From Kribbella catacumbae DSM 19601 (GTDB lineage: Bacteria > Actinomycetota > Actinomycetes > Propionibacteriales > Kribbellaceae), in the NCBI RefSeq assembly GCF_000372465.1, contig NZ_AQUZ01000030.1, positions 1 to 64,000 on the forward strand: a stretch of 64,000 nt of DNA. The letters run 5' to 3'. Position 1 is the stretch's first letter. Every line of letters begins with the position of its first letter. A model generated the notes under the pieces. The model saw only the letters and a list, made by a program, of their open reading frames with translations. It was not told where the DNA came from and made no database searches. Positions 22,168 through 31,028 of the stretch are shown one piece after another. A program made the translations under genes and the position numbers.

Positions 22168-22704
22168 CTATGAGACCGCCGCGGGACTCACACCACGGAT
22201 TGCCAGGGCGAGCAACCGGTCGGCCTGGGCGGCGTCCCGTTCGGCGGTCAGCGAGATGGCGTTGACCAGTCCGAGCACGTCGGCGATCGTCGCGCCGGCG
22301 TCGGCGGCGCGGTGCTGCTGAGCGCGTTTCAGGAGTTGCCGGCCTGCCCGGGTGATGCGCGCGTGGAACTCGGAACCACGCTCCGCGCTCAGCAGCAGGG
22401 CGGCGCCGAGGCCGCGGTTCTTGACCGCGTGGGCGATCACCGCCTGCAGCCAGACGCGCAGCGCTTCGCCGGGGTCGCTGTGGCCGAGCAGGTCGGCAGC
22501 TCGTTTGCAGACGGCGTCGATGCTGGTTTCGAAGACGGCCTCGAGCATCGCGGTCCGGCCGCCGAAATGCCGGTGCAGGGTCGCGGAGCCGACCCCGGCC
22601 CGCCGCGCGATCTCCTCCATCGAGGCGTCGGCACCTTGCTCGGCGACCACCTCGGCGGCGACCGCGACGAGGCGCTCGTAGTTCCGCAGGGCGTCAGCTC
22701 GCAT
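22168..22704 (-). CDS. TetR-family regulator
   Basis: 178 residues. HTH: ASMEEIARRAGVGSATLHRHF then GGRTAMLEAVF; the C-terminal part is a TetR_C SBD-like helical domain. Divergent from an F420-type LLM oxidoreductase, with two similar dyads in the 94-bp gap, so it probably represses that gene and itself. Confidence 0.87.
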   Translation of the reverse strand: MRADALRNYERLVAVAAEVVAEQGADASMEEIARRAGVGSATLHRHFGGRTAMLEAVFETSIDAVCKRAADLLGHSDPGEALRVWLQAVIAHAVKNRGLGAALLLSAERGSEFHARITRAGRQLLKRAQQHRAADAGATIADVLGLVNAISLTAERDAAQADRLLALAIRGVSPAAVS

Positions 22705-22729
22705 CGTCGGGCCCTCCAGGTTGCTAAAC

Positions 22730-22777
22730 GGGGTGGTCCCCCATATCGTACGGCGTACCTAAGCGGGGGCCTACCCC
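22730..22777. promoter_or_regulatory. Paired operators between TetR and LLM genes
   Basis: GGGGTGGTCCCCC at 22730-22742 and, in inverse orientation, GGGGGCCTACCCC at 22765-22777 share the pattern GGGGTnGnCCCCC with similar A-rich flanks. Centres are 35 bp apart. Probable binding sites of the adjacent TetR protein. Confidence 0.65.
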
Positions 22778-22798
22778 ACTTACCTTCAGGAGACTCTT

Positions 22799-23698
22799 GT
22801 GCGCCTTGGTCTGGCAGTCGGCGACGTTCGCGGCCCTGCTTCACTCGACGATGTCGTCCAGCAGACGCGGGAGGCCGCCGACGGGTTCGCGACCGCGTGG
22901 ATCTCGCAGGCACTGGGCTCGGACGCCCTGACCGCTCTCGCCGTCGCGGGACGCGAGGTCGACGGAATCGAGCTGGGCACCGCAGTGGTACCGGTGGCGC
23001 AGCGCCATCCGTTGGTGCTCGCAAGCCAGGCGCTGACCGTGCAAGCGGCGACGGCGAACCGGTTGACGCTCGGCATCGGCGCGGGCATCTCGCTCATGGT
23101 CGGCGGCATGTACGGGCTGCCGACGGACCGTCCCGTTCAGCGCATGCGCGAGTATCTGCAAGTACTACGCCCGCTGCTGCGCGGAGAAGCCGTCGACTTC
23201 GACGGCGAGACTTTGAAGGCAGTCGGTTCCGTGCAACTCCCGGAGGCACAAGCACCGCAGGTCTTGCTCGCAGCCCTGGGGCCGGCGATGTTGCGGGTGG
23301 CAGGCGAGTTCGCCGACGGCGTGGTGACGTGGATGACCGGACCACGCACCCTGGCGGATCACATCGTCCCGTCCGTCACCAAGTCCGCCGCCGACGCAGG
23401 TCGTCCGGCGCCGCGAGTGGTTGCCGGCTTGGCGGTCTGCGTGACCGACGACGAGCAAGGGGTGCGGGCGCGATTCGCCGAACAGTTCGCCTTGGCCGGG
23501 CAGGTTCCGGAGTACCGCGCCATGCTCGATCGCGAAGGCGCCCGCACTCCTGCCGATGTCCTGCTGGCCGGCACCGAGTCCGTCGTCTCACGCGCCATCG
23601 AACGCATCGCCGCGACGGGCGCCACCGACCTCTTCCTGGCCCCGACCGGCACCCCGGCCGAACAGCGCAGAACCATTGCCGCCCTCACTCGAGCCTAG
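22799..23698 (+). CDS. LLM-class (F420/FMN) oxidoreductase
   Basis: 299 residues from a GTG preceded by AGGAG. The TIM-barrel pattern of luciferase-like monooxygenases is clear: FATAWISQALGSDALT, AVVPVAQRHPLVLASQALTV, LTLGIGAGISLMV and VLLAALGPAMLRVAGEFADG. It resembles the F420-dependent subgroup common in actinomycetes. Substrate unknown. Regulated by the divergent TetR through paired operators. Confidence 0.85.
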   Translation: MRLGLAVGDVRGPASLDDVVQQTREAADGFATAWISQALGSDALTALAVAGREVDGIELGTAVVPVAQRHPLVLASQALTVQAATANRLTLGIGAGISLMVGGMYGLPTDRPVQRMREYLQVLRPLLRGEAVDFDGETLKAVGSVQLPEAQAPQVLLAALGPAMLRVAGEFADGVVTWMTGPRTLADHIVPSVTKSAADAGRPAPRVVAGLAVCVTDDEQGVRARFAEQFALAGQVPEYRAMLDREGARTPADVLLAGTESVVSRAIERIAATGATDLFLAPTGTPAEQRRTIAALTRA

Positions 23699-23707
23699 AA
23701 TGACGGG

Positions 23708-24137
23708 GTGACCTCACCTCTGCATGCAGCAATCGTCTTCTAGTTGACCGTTCCTGCTCTCCGGCACCTCTCGGCCACCGGATGAGTCGCGCCGACGCGG
23801 TCGGAGTACGTCGAACTGGTGGCCCGGCAACCTTGCCTCGGGCAACTGTTGCCTTCGACATCGGAACGGGAACAGGCGTGCTCGCTGCACTCATCGCCCA
23901 GCGGGCCGATCGAGTTGTTGCCACCGACAACAGCAGCCGGGCGGTCGCCTGCGCACGGGAGAACCTCCGGCGACTCGGTCTGGACGATCGGGTGGAGGTG
24001 AGGCAGGGCGACCTGTTCCCGGACGGCCGAGCAGACCTGATCGTGTGCAATCCGCCGTGGATCCCGGCGCGGCCGATCTCATTGCTGGATCACGCCGTGT
24101 ACGACGAGAACAGCCGGATGCACGCAGGCGATCTCGG
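23708..24137 (+). pseudogene. Class I methyltransferase remnant (HemK-like)
   Basis: A good methyltransferase core survives: AFDIGTGTGVLAALIA, VVATDNSSRAVACARENL and the HemK-type catalytic NPPW (DLIVCNPPWIPARPI), then DHAVYDENSRM. The 5' part (from the GTG at 23708) is broken by stops (TAG, TGA) and shifts. The 3' part ends abruptly where the sequence becomes the opposite strand of the LysR gene, so the C-terminal third is missing. Not functional. Confidence 0.75.
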
Positions 24138-25079
24138 CTACCGGCGGGCGGAGGCCTCGGGTTCGGGGAGCCAGGCGTTGGCGGGGATCGACAGCCAGTC
24201 GTCGGTTGCGAGTTCGTCGATCGCCTCGTTGAGGGCGTCCAGCGCGGGGTGGGCCAGGTCGGCCCGCCACATCATCGACCACGGGTAGAGGACTACCGGG
24301 TCGACGAGCGGACGCAGTACGGCGCCTGGAACCGCGGGCTGGGTGCTCATCGTCAGGATCGGCGCGTCACGGTCGCGCACGTGTTGTGCGAGTTCGTCGG
24401 CGCCTTGGACGTGAGGGTGAGCACCACCGCTGTCGACACCGAAGGGCGCGAGCAACTGGAGTACTGCGTGGTCCCACGCCGGGGTCGCGTGATTGCCGGC
24501 CCGGAAGCAGACACCACTCCCCCGCAGTACGTCCAGCGGTACGGCGGCAAGCTCGGCGAGCGGATGCCGTTCAGGGATCAGGACCGCCAGCGGCTCATGC
24601 CGTACTACGCGCTCGCGCAGTCCGTCGGCCTGGCTGAGATTGCGACCGAAACTCACATCCAGGCGCTCGGAGAGGAGTAGCGGCACGGCCAGCTCGGTGC
24701 CGGTGTGGAAGCGGGCGAAAAACTCGAGCTCGGGCGCGTTCCGCCGCGCTGCAGCGAGCACGAGGGCGGGAGTGAGTCCGGGGCCGACCACGTCGACGGT
24801 CAGCGACGGAGCGTCGCCGCGGAGTTCGCGGACGGTCAGGTCGTGCAACGCGAGCAACTCTCGGGCGCGACTCTGGAGCTTGCGTCCCGAGGGCGTCAGC
24901 TCGACGCGGCGGGTGGTCCGGTCGAGCAGCCGGACACCGAGGCGGTCCTCCAGCCGGCGGATGTCGCGGCTCAGGGCCTGCTGGGCGATGAAGAGGCGCT
25001 GGGCGGCCCGGCTGAAGTGCAGTTCCTCCGCCACGACGACGAAGTACCGCAGGAGCCGGATCTCTAGGTCGTCGGGCAC
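24138..25079 (-). CDS. LysR-family regulator
   Basis: 313 residues. N-terminal winged helix EIRLLRYFVVVAEELHFSRAA, then RLFIAQQALSRDIRRLEDRLG, followed by a LysR substrate-binding domain. Divergent from an MFS exporter and alpha/beta hydrolase pair, which it likely controls in response to a small molecule. Its 3' end abuts the methyltransferase remnant, suggesting a past rearrangement there. Confidence 0.9.
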   Translation of the reverse strand: MPDDLEIRLLRYFVVVAEELHFSRAAQRLFIAQQALSRDIRRLEDRLGVRLLDRTTRRVELTPSGRKLQSRARELLALHDLTVRELRGDAPSLTVDVVGPGLTPALVLAAARRNAPELEFFARFHTGTELAVPLLLSERLDVSFGRNLSQADGLRERVVRHEPLAVLIPERHPLAELAAVPLDVLRGSGVCFRAGNHATPAWDHAVLQLLAPFGVDSGGAHPHVQGADELAQHVRDRDAPILTMSTQPAVPGAVLRPLVDPVVLYPWSMMWRADLAHPALDALNEAIDELATDDWLSIPANAWLPEPEASARR

Positions 25080-25116
25080 GACTCCTTATTAACACACCAG
25101 CTGCGTGAATAGGCGC

Positions 25117-25130
25117 CCAACAGGTGTTGG
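25117..25130. promoter_or_regulatory. Dyad between LysR and MFS genes
   Basis: CCAACAGGTGTTGG is a perfect 14-bp palindrome 33 bp upstream of the MFS start. A LysR-type T-N11-A site may lie beside it (ATTAACACACCAGCTGCGTG). Candidate operator for the adjacent LysR protein. Confidence 0.45.
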
Positions 25131-25163
25131 AGTTCGAGCCCTCTCCGGCCCGATGGTCGAGGC

Positions 25164-26342
25164 ATGGGAGCACGAGGATGGACCGCGATCAGCTACGGGC
25201 TGACCGGCGTACTGAACGCCCTGTGGGGCGCGACCTTGCCGGCCACCGACGCGCGGCTCGACCTCGGGGCTGCGCGAATCGGCGGGCTGCTGATGGCTTT
25301 GGCCGTCGGCGCGTTGGTGGCGATGCCGATCGCGGGACGGCTGGCCGATCGGTGGAGCGGCCAGCGCTTGCTGCGCTGGACGATGCCGATGGCATCGATC
25401 GCGCTGGCTCTCACCGCCTTGGCGCCGTCGGCCGCAGTGCTCACTGTCGCGGTCGTCGTGCTCGGGGTGGTGTCGGGCGCGCTCAATGTCGCGCTGAGTC
25501 TGCAGGCTGTGGCTGTCGAGCGGGCGACCGAGCGGCCGGTGATGGCGACGATGCATGGCACCTGGACGCTCGGCGCTGTTTTCGGGGGCGGCTTGGTCAC
25601 CGCGGGGCTGCACCTCGGCGTCGGCGTACAGGCACTGATGGCTGGCGGTGCTGCTGTCCTTTTAGCAAGCACCCTCGCGCTCACCAGGCGCTTCGACTCG
25701 GACGGCCGACCGGCTAGAGCTGGCCGGGATGTGGCTGGTGGGCCTGGGCGGCATGGCCTGGTGGTTGCGCTGGGCGTGGTGGGAGCGGCGGCCTTTCTGA
25801 CCGAGGGGGCGGCGACGGATTGGGCCGGTCTGCACGCAACGCGGGTGCTGGGAGCCACCCCCGCTGTCGGGTCGCTCGTCTACACCGCCTTCTTTGTCGC
25901 GATGACCGTCGTCCGGTTCGCCGGCGACCCGATCCGCGCCCGGCTCGGCCCCGCGTTGACGATCCGGATCGCCGGCGGCACCGCCACCGCGGGGTACGGG
26001 CTGGTCCTGCTGGCAGGTGCCATCCAGACGCCCAGGGTCGGCACGGCCATCGTCGGCTGGGTGCTCGCCGGCGCCGGGATGGCGGTGGTCTGGCCGGTCG
26101 TGGTCAGCGCTCTGGGCACGTCCGGCGCCTCCGCCCCTCGGCTGTCGACCGTCACCACCATCAGCTACGGCGGCGGCCTCGTCGGCCCCGCTCTGATCGG
26201 CTCCGTCGCCGGGCACGCCGGCCTGTCGACCGCCCTCTTGATCCCGGCAGCACTCGCGGTGGTGGTAGCCGCCGCGGCACCTGCCGTCCTGAACCACTAC
26301 CTCGCGACCAGCGAGGCCGAACTCACGATGAGGAGCACCTGA
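25164..26342 (+). CDS. MFS transporter
   Basis: 392 residues with about 12 hydrophobic segments and the MFS loop 2-3 motif GRLADRWSGQR. Looks like a drug- or metabolite-efflux MFS of the YbjJ/fucose-permease-like group (GALNVALSLQAVAVE). In the inner membrane. It shares a TGATG start/stop overlap with the downstream hydrolase and is divergent from LysR, so the two form a LysR-controlled unit. Confidence 0.88.
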   Translation: MGARGWTAISYGLTGVLNALWGATLPATDARLDLGAARIGGLLMALAVGALVAMPIAGRLADRWSGQRLLRWTMPMASIALALTALAPSAAVLTVAVVVLGVVSGALNVALSLQAVAVERATERPVMATMHGTWTLGAVFGGGLVTAGLHLGVGVQALMAGGAAVLLASTLALTRRFDSDGRPARAGRDVAGGPGRHGLVVALGVVGAAAFLTEGAATDWAGLHATRVLGATPAVGSLVYTAFFVAMTVVRFAGDPIRARLGPALTIRIAGGTATAGYGLVLLAGAIQTPRVGTAIVGWVLAGAGMAVVWPVVVSALGTSGASAPRLSTVTTISYGGGLVGPALIGSVAGHAGLSTALLIPAALAVVVAAAAPAVLNHYLATSEAELTMRST

Positions 26343-27196
26343 TGAACGAGACCCTGACCGCCCTGACCCTCGATGTCGACGACGCCCGCCTGTACTACGA
26401 AGTGCGCGGTACCGGGCCGCTCGTCGTCCTGGTCGGGGCACCCATGGACGCCAAGTCGTTCGCGCCACTGGCCGAACTGCTCGCGACGGAGTACGCCGTG
26501 CTGACGACCGACCCGCGCGGGATCAACCGCAGCCCGCTCGACAATCCCGACCAGAACTCGACACCGGAGCAGCGGGCCGCCGACCTCGCCGGCCTGATCG
26601 CCCACGTCGGCGCCGGACCGGCGATCGTCTTCGGGTCGAGCGGTGGCGCCGTCAGCGCGCTCGCGCTGGCGCAGCACCACCCCGAGGTGGTCAGCACCGT
26701 GATCGCGCACGAACCGCCGCTGCTGAACCTGCTCGACGACCGGGCCGAGCAGCACGCGCTGTCGGCGGACATGCGCGCGACCTATCTGTCGGGTGACGTG
26801 ATCGGTGGCTGGCAGAAGTTCTTCGCGCAGGCGAACATCTTTGTGCCCGAGGGCGTGCTCGAAGGCATGTTCGGTGGCGACCGGGATCCGCAGTCGGTCG
26901 CGGACGAGCGGTTCTGGTTCGCGCACGAGCTGGGTGAGAGCGTCGGCTGGCAGCCCGACGTCGCCGCCTTGCGGGACGGGCCGGTCCACATCGTGGTCGG
27001 CATCGGCGAGGACTCGACCGGCCAGCTCTGCGAGCGGACCTCGACCGCGCTCGCCGCCGGGTTGGGCGTCGACCCGACCCGCTTCCCGGGCGACCACACG
27101 GGTTTCGCCGAGGATGCCGACACGTTCGCGCCGGTTCTGCGCGCAGTACTGGCTGATCGGCCGGACGTGCGCCACTCACAAAGCTCCATCGCCTGA
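26342..27196 (+). CDS. Alpha/beta hydrolase
   Basis: 284 residues from the ATG overlapping the MFS stop by one base (TGATG), which implies translational coupling. The fold is shown by LVVLVGAPMDAKSFAPLAE, LTTDPRGINRS and the nucleophile elbow FGSSGGAVSALAL; the base His is near the end in FPGDHTGFAED. Might act on the compound exported or sensed by its neighbours. The last codons lie in the left arm of a 23-bp inverted repeat. Confidence 0.85.
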   Translation: MNETLTALTLDVDDARLYYEVRGTGPLVVLVGAPMDAKSFAPLAELLATEYAVLTTDPRGINRSPLDNPDQNSTPEQRAADLAGLIAHVGAGPAIVFGSSGGAVSALALAQHHPEVVSTVIAHEPPLLNLLDDRAEQHALSADMRATYLSGDVIGGWQKFFAQANIFVPEGVLEGMFGGDRDPQSVADERFWFAHELGESVGWQPDVAALRDGPVHIVVGIGEDSTGQLCERTSTALAAGLGVDPTRFPGDHTGFAEDADTFAPVLRAVLADRPDVRHSQSSIA

Positions 27197-27265
27197 CCGC
27201 CGCCAGGCGTAGCACCGCTCACTGATCGGCCTGCCGTGCCGGTTTGTGAGTGGTGCACGTCCGGC
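27160..27265. terminator. Long inverted repeat at the hydrolase 3' end
   Basis: A 23-bp arm at 27160-27182 (inside the hydrolase coding end) is complementary to 27243-27265 in 22 of 23 positions, with a 60-base loop that carries the stop codon. The core of the right arm reads TTTGTGAGTGGTGCACGT. Likely a terminator, but it looks like an inverted copy of the gene's own end. Confidence 0.55.
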
Positions 27266-27330
27266 TCCTCGGGCGACCACAGGGTGAACTGTTGCGAGGC
27301 GGCCTACGGACCGGTGGACGGACGGGGCAG

Positions 27331-27500
27331 ACTAGTGGTGTGTCGCATCAAAAACTCGAGTGCTGGCGGTGTCCAGGTGGGTGCCTCGCAAGGCGGAGGG
27401 AAGGGCTCGATGTTTTTCCATCGTGCCCTTTCCTCCAACGCGGCGAGGTGCCCGCCTGGGCGCCGCCAGTGCCGAGGTTTTGATGCGACACACCACTAGT
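27331..27500. mobile_element. 170-bp palindromic MITE-like element
   Basis: The two halves, 27331-27415 and 27416-27500, are mirror images with no insertions or deletions. The outer 23 bp are perfectly inverted (ACTAGTGGTGTGTCGCATCA then AAA), and the interior differs mostly by changes that keep G-U pairs in RNA. It has no reading frame of note. A TA dinucleotide next to GTGGTG at each end suggests insertion at TA, as for IS630/Tc1-type elements, so a non-autonomous element is likely. It lies between the hydrolase and the sod promoter. Confidence 0.65.
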
Positions 27501-27539
27501 GGCGTCGGACCGGGGTCGAGGCGGCACAGGCGTGTCCTC

Positions 27540-27570
27540 TTGACCTCAACACTGGTTGAAGTTTCAAGGT
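27540..27570 (+). promoter_or_regulatory. MerR/SoxR-type promoter upstream of superoxide dismutase
   Basis: A TTGACC -35 (27540-27545) and a CAAGGT -10 (27565-27570) are separated by 19 bases, the overlong spacing typical of MerR-family activated promoters. The spacer holds the dyad CCTCAAC (27544-27550) and GTTGAAG (27555-27561), similar to a SoxR box. It is 108 bp upstream of the sod start. The regulator is not in this window. Confidence 0.55.
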
Positions 27571-27677
27571 AGACCCCTGGAGGTGGGGTTGACCGGCGCC
27601 ACAACGGGCACAAGGTCGGCACACCGCCCTGGATCTCGCAGAAGACGGCCCTGACGGGCCCTGACGAAGGAGCAGAG

Positions 27678-28307
27678 TTGACCACGTCGTACACGCTTCC
27701 GGACCTCGGCTACGACTACGGCGCGCTGGCGCCGCACATCGCGGGCGAGATCATGGAGCTGCACCACTCCAAGCACCACCAGACGTACGTGAACGGCCTG
27801 AACGACACCCTGGAGAAGCTGGCCGCGGCCCGCGAGAAGGGTGACTTCGGCTCGATCGTCGGCCTGGAGAAGACGCTGGCCTTCAACCTCGGCGGCCACG
27901 TCAACCACTCGATCTTCTGGAAGAACCTCTCCCCGGACGGCGGCGACAAGCCCGACGGCGAACTGGCCGCCGCGCTGGACGAGTCCTTCGGCTCGTTCGA
28001 CGCCTTCCAGGCCCACTTCACCGCGGCCGCGACCACCATCCAGGGTTCGGGCTGGGCCATCCTCGGCTGGGACGCGCTGCAGGGTCAGCTGCTGATCCAC
28101 CAGCTGTACGACCAGCAGGGCAACCTGCCGGCCGGCCAGATCCCGATCGTCATGCTGGACATGTGGGAGCACGCGTTCTACCTGCAGTACAAGAACGTGA
28201 AGCCGGACTACGTCAAGGCGTGGTGGAACGTCGTCAACTGGGCCGACGCCCAGGCGCGGTTCGACGCGGCGCGCGCCAACGCGGGCGGGCTCATCACGGT
28301 TGCCTGA
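27678..28307 (+). CDS. sod: Fe/Mn superoxide dismutase
   Basis: 209 residues. Converts superoxide to O2 and H2O2. The four metal ligands are visible: H29 in [13 protein letters not shown]77 in HVNHSIFW, and D161 and H165 in [12 protein letters not shown]. No upstream ATG or GTG fits; AAGGAG precedes a TTG at 27678, so the start is TTG. No signal peptide. Metal choice (Fe or Mn) cannot be settled by eye. Behind a MerR-type promoter, followed by a good terminator. Confidence 0.95.
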   Translation: MTTSYTLPDLGYDYGALAPHIAGEIMELHHSKHHQTYVNGLNDTLEKLAAAREKGDFGSIVGLEKTLAFNLGGHVNHSIFWKNLSPDGGDKPDGELAAALDESFGSFDAFQAHFTAAATTIQGSGWAILGWDALQGQLLIHQLYDQQGNLPAGQIPIVMLDMWEHAFYLQYKNVKPDYVKAWWNVVNWADAQARFDAARANAGGLITVA

Positions 28308-28325
28308 TTTACCGCTCTTGTTCGG

Positions 28326-28357
28326 AGAACCCCCGGCCTGCTTGGGTCGGGGGTTCT
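28326..28357 (+). terminator. Terminator after superoxide dismutase
   Basis: AGAACCCCCGGCC at 28326-28338 pairs with GGTCGGGGGTTCT at 28345-28357 with one wobble and a 6-base loop, 19 bases after the sod stop. Classic intrinsic hairpin, followed by a short T-containing stretch. Confidence 0.85.
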
Positions 28358-28373
28358 TCAGGTTACGACGTCC

Positions 28374-28820
28374 CTACCGTTGCCCCCGCCCAGACGCCAG
28401 CCGCTCGACTGCCTTGACGATCCGGCCAGCCCGCGTCTCCGCCTTCTTCGCTCCCTCGATCCCCAGCACAAACCAACTCCGCTGGCTGTACGACAACCCC
28501 TCGAAGAACTCCAGCGCCTTAGGCTCCGCAGCCAGCGCCGCCGCAAAATCCTCCGGTACGTCGACCACCCGCGGCTTCTCGTCGAGCTCGATCTCGACCT
28601 GCACCTCATCACCCCCGGCAACTCCAGCCGCCGCGCGGCGCTCAGCGCTCAGCCCGACCATGTAGCGCCCGCCCATCACCGCTATCGAGCTGCGATAGGT
28701 GAAGCCGTTCACCGTCACCACCACCGGTGGCTTCTTCCCCTTGCCCAGCGCCTCGACCACCTCCTCGGGCACCTCGATGCCGGTGGTCGTCGTACCGATC
28801 AACGTCGTCGTGAACTTCAT
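28374..28820 (-). CDS. DUF1905 / YdeI-like protein
   Basis: 148 residues. The N-terminal DUF1905 beta barrel (KFTTTLIGTTTTGIEVPEEVVEALGKGKKPPV) is followed by a YdeI/OmpD-associated helical tail (LEFFEGLSYSQRSWFV, KAETRAGRIVKAVERL). Its biochemical role is unknown. The ATG overlaps the stop of the upstream hydrolase (ATGA), so the two are translated together. Confidence 0.8.
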   Translation of the reverse strand: MKFTTTLIGTTTTGIEVPEEVVEALGKGKKPPVVVTVNGFTYRSSIAVMGGRYMVGLSAERRAAAGVAGGDEVQVEIELDEKPRVVDVPEDFAAALAAEPKALEFFEGLSYSQRSWFVLGIEGAKKAETRAGRIVKAVERLASGRGQR

Positions 28821-29605
28821 CGCCCGTCCCCTCCGAAGAACTTCTCCAGCGCCGGAGCCAGCACCGCCGGGTCGACGTTGTGCTGCTGATCGGCCAGTAC
28901 GACGTGGCGGCCGTCCTCCAACTGCTCCGCCACGAACCGATTGCTGTCCGCCATCCACGGCCAGGCGACGCTCCCGGTCAGCACCTGCGTCGGCTGATGG
29001 ATCGCCTTGAGCTCCTCAACCGGTACGGAGTAGTCGCCCATCACCGTCGCGTCGTACGCGAGCGTGTGCGCGATCGCCTCCTGCGCCGGCCACCACGGTG
29101 ACGCCTTCGCCTGGGCGACGAACTCGGCAGGCAGGCGAACGACCTCAGCCATGAAGTACTCCGCCGCCTTGTCGCGACGCCCCTCCGCCACAAAGCCGCG
29201 GTAGATGGACGCCGTGTCGGGTCGCGGACGACCTTCGGCGCCTTCGAGGAAGTACGGCGGCTCCCAGAGCGCCAGCCGGTTCACCGGCCGCCCGGCCGCG
29301 GTCGCCAGCAGCGCCAGCGCGGCGCCGGACGACGTACCGTAAAGCTGGGCCGAGCCGCCCGCGACGGCGAGGATCGCGTCCAGGTCCTCGAACTCGCGCT
29401 CAATCGCGTAAACCTTGGCGTCACCGCTGTCGCCGCGGCCCCGGCGGTCGTAGTTGTAGACCGTGTGGTTCTGCGCCAGCAGCGCGGCCAGCGGGGCGTT
29501 CGACATCCGGTCCACCGATCCGCCGCAGACCAGGACGACCGCGGGGCCCTCGCCGAGCTGGTCGTACGCGATCGAGGTGCCGTCGGCCGAGATGACCTTT
29601 TCCAT
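28817..29605 (-). CDS. Alpha/beta hydrolase
   Basis: 262 residues from the ATG at 29605, preceded by AAGGAG; a GTG five codons earlier is less likely. Core motifs: VVLVCGGSVDRMS, YDRRGRGDSGD, and the elbow LYGTSSGAALALL with Ser as nucleophile; the base His is probably in DQQHNVDP. Esterase- or peroxidase-like, substrate unknown. In an ATGA-coupled pair with the DUF1905 gene and downstream of the ECF sigma gene on the same strand, so it may belong to its regulon. Confidence 0.83.
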   Translation of the reverse strand: MEKVISADGTSIAYDQLGEGPAVVLVCGGSVDRMSNAPLAALLAQNHTVYNYDRRGRGDSGDAKVYAIEREFEDLDAILAVAGGSAQLYGTSSGAALALLATAAGRPVNRLALWEPPYFLEGAEGRPRPDTASIYRGFVAEGRRDKAAEYFMAEVVRLPAEFVAQAKASPWWPAQEAIAHTLAYDATVMGDYSVPVEELKAIHQPTQVLTGSVAWPWMADSNRFVAEQLEDGRHVVLADQQHNVDPAVLAPALEKFFGGDGR

Positions 29606-29713
29606 GGTGTGCTCCTTCACAACGGCCGATGCCTGTCATCTGGCCTTACCGCTGCGTCGAACGAGCACGGCCCAGATCGACAGGCTCCAAAATATCTAGC
29701 AGCCCAAAAATCT

Positions 29714-30985
29714 CTAACAGGCCGCGGCCCGATCGAGAAGTAGCGCTCGCTCACGCTCGTTCCGGGTCAACCCGGACGCCTTCTCGAACTCAGCCCGCGC
29801 CTCGTCGAGCCGCCCAAGCTTGAACAGCAGGTCACCCCGCACACTCGGCAGCAGGTGGTAGTCCTTCAGCGACGGTTCAGCGGCCAGCGCATCCACCGCG
29901 ACGAGCCCACGCTCCGGGCCGAACGCCATCGAGATCGCGACCGCCCGATTGAGCTCGACCACCGGCGACGGCGTCACCTGCGCCAGTACGGCGTACAGGC
30001 CGGCGATGCGCGCCCAATCGGTGTCCTCGGCCTCGGCCGCTCGCGCGTGGCAGGCGGCGATGGCTGCCTGCAGCAGGTACGGGCCGGGGCTGGTGCCCTC
30101 CATCCCCCAGGCTCGGTCGATGCTCTCCAGCCCGCGACGGATCAGCAGGCGATCCCAGCGGCGGCGGTCCTGGTCGAGCAGCAGAACGGGCTCGCCGTTC
30201 GGACCGACGCGAGCGTTGGCGCGCGATGCCTGGATCTCCATCAACGCCAGCAGACCGTGCACTTCGGGCTCAGACGGCATCAACTCGGCGAGCAGCCGGC
30301 CGAGCCGGAGCGCCTCGTTGCACAGCGCGGGGCGCATCCAGTCGTCACCGGCCGTCGCGGAGTACCCCTCGTTGTAGATCAGGTAGATGACTTCCAGTAC
30401 CGACGACAGCCGGGCGATCAGGTCATCACCGGCCGGTACTTCGAACTCCACCTCGGCCTTGGCCAGATTGCGCTTGGCGCGCACGATCCGCTGCGCGATG
30501 GTCGCCTCGGGAGCGAGGAACGCGCGCGCGATCTCGTCGGTCTTCAGGCCACCGAGCAGCCGCAGCGTGAGCGAGACCCGGGCGTCGGTGGTGAGCACAG
30601 GATGGCACGCGGTGAACACGAGCCGGAGCAGATCGTCCTCGATCGTGTCCTCGAGGATCGCCTCGACCCTGTCTTCAACACTGTCCTCGACTCCGTTGCT
30701 TCCAATCTCGAGTTCGTGACCCATCTCGGCGAGCTTGCGCTGATAGGTCTCCTTGCGCCGGATCAGGTCGATCGCGCGGCGCTTGGCGATCGCCATCAGC
30801 CAGGCGCCCGGATTGTTCGGTACGCCGGAGTCGGGCCACTGCTCGAGCGCGGCGACCAGCGCGTCCTGCGCGAGTTCCTCGGCCAGGCCGACGTCGCGCA
30901 CGATGCGCGCGACGCCGGCGATGATCCTGGCCGACTCGATCCGCCAGACCGCGTCAATCGCCCCGTGGGTGTCCGTAACCGTCAC
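29714..30985 (-). CDS. ECF sigma factor with long C-terminal extension (ECF42 type)
   Basis: 423 residues from a GTG at 30985. Sigma region 2 (RIIAGVARIVRDVGLAEELAQ then PGAWLMAIAKRRAIDLIRR) and region 4 (LGGLKTDEIARAFL, EATIAQRIVRAKRNL) come first. A DUF6596/TPR-like extension of more than 200 residues follows (IYLIYNEGY, DRRRWD, LLQAAIAACHARA). This build, next to a DGPF protein gene, is that of ECF42, which works without a classical anti-sigma factor, the extension being needed for activity. It directs RNA polymerase to its own small regulon. Confidence 0.9.
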   Translation of the reverse strand: MTVTDTHGAIDAVWRIESARIIAGVARIVRDVGLAEELAQDALVAALEQWPDSGVPNNPGAWLMAIAKRRAIDLIRRKETYQRKLAEMGHELEIGSNGVEDSVEDRVEAILEDTIEDDLLRLVFTACHPVLTTDARVSLTLRLLGGLKTDEIARAFLAPEATIAQRIVRAKRNLAKAEVEFEVPAGDDLIARLSSVLEVIYLIYNEGYSATAGDDWMRPALCNEALRLGRLLAELMPSEPEVHGLLALMEIQASRANARVGPNGEPVLLLDQDRRRWDRLLIRRGLESIDRAWGMEGTSPGPYLLQAAIAACHARAAEAEDTDWARIAGLYAVLAQVTPSPVVELNRAVAISMAFGPERGLVAVDALAAEPSLKDYHLLPSVRGDLLFKLGRLDEARAEFEKASGLTRNERERALLLDRAAAC

Positions 30986-31028
30986 CCGACCGATAGAACA
31001 GCACCCCGGGTCCAACGGCAAGCAGGCA

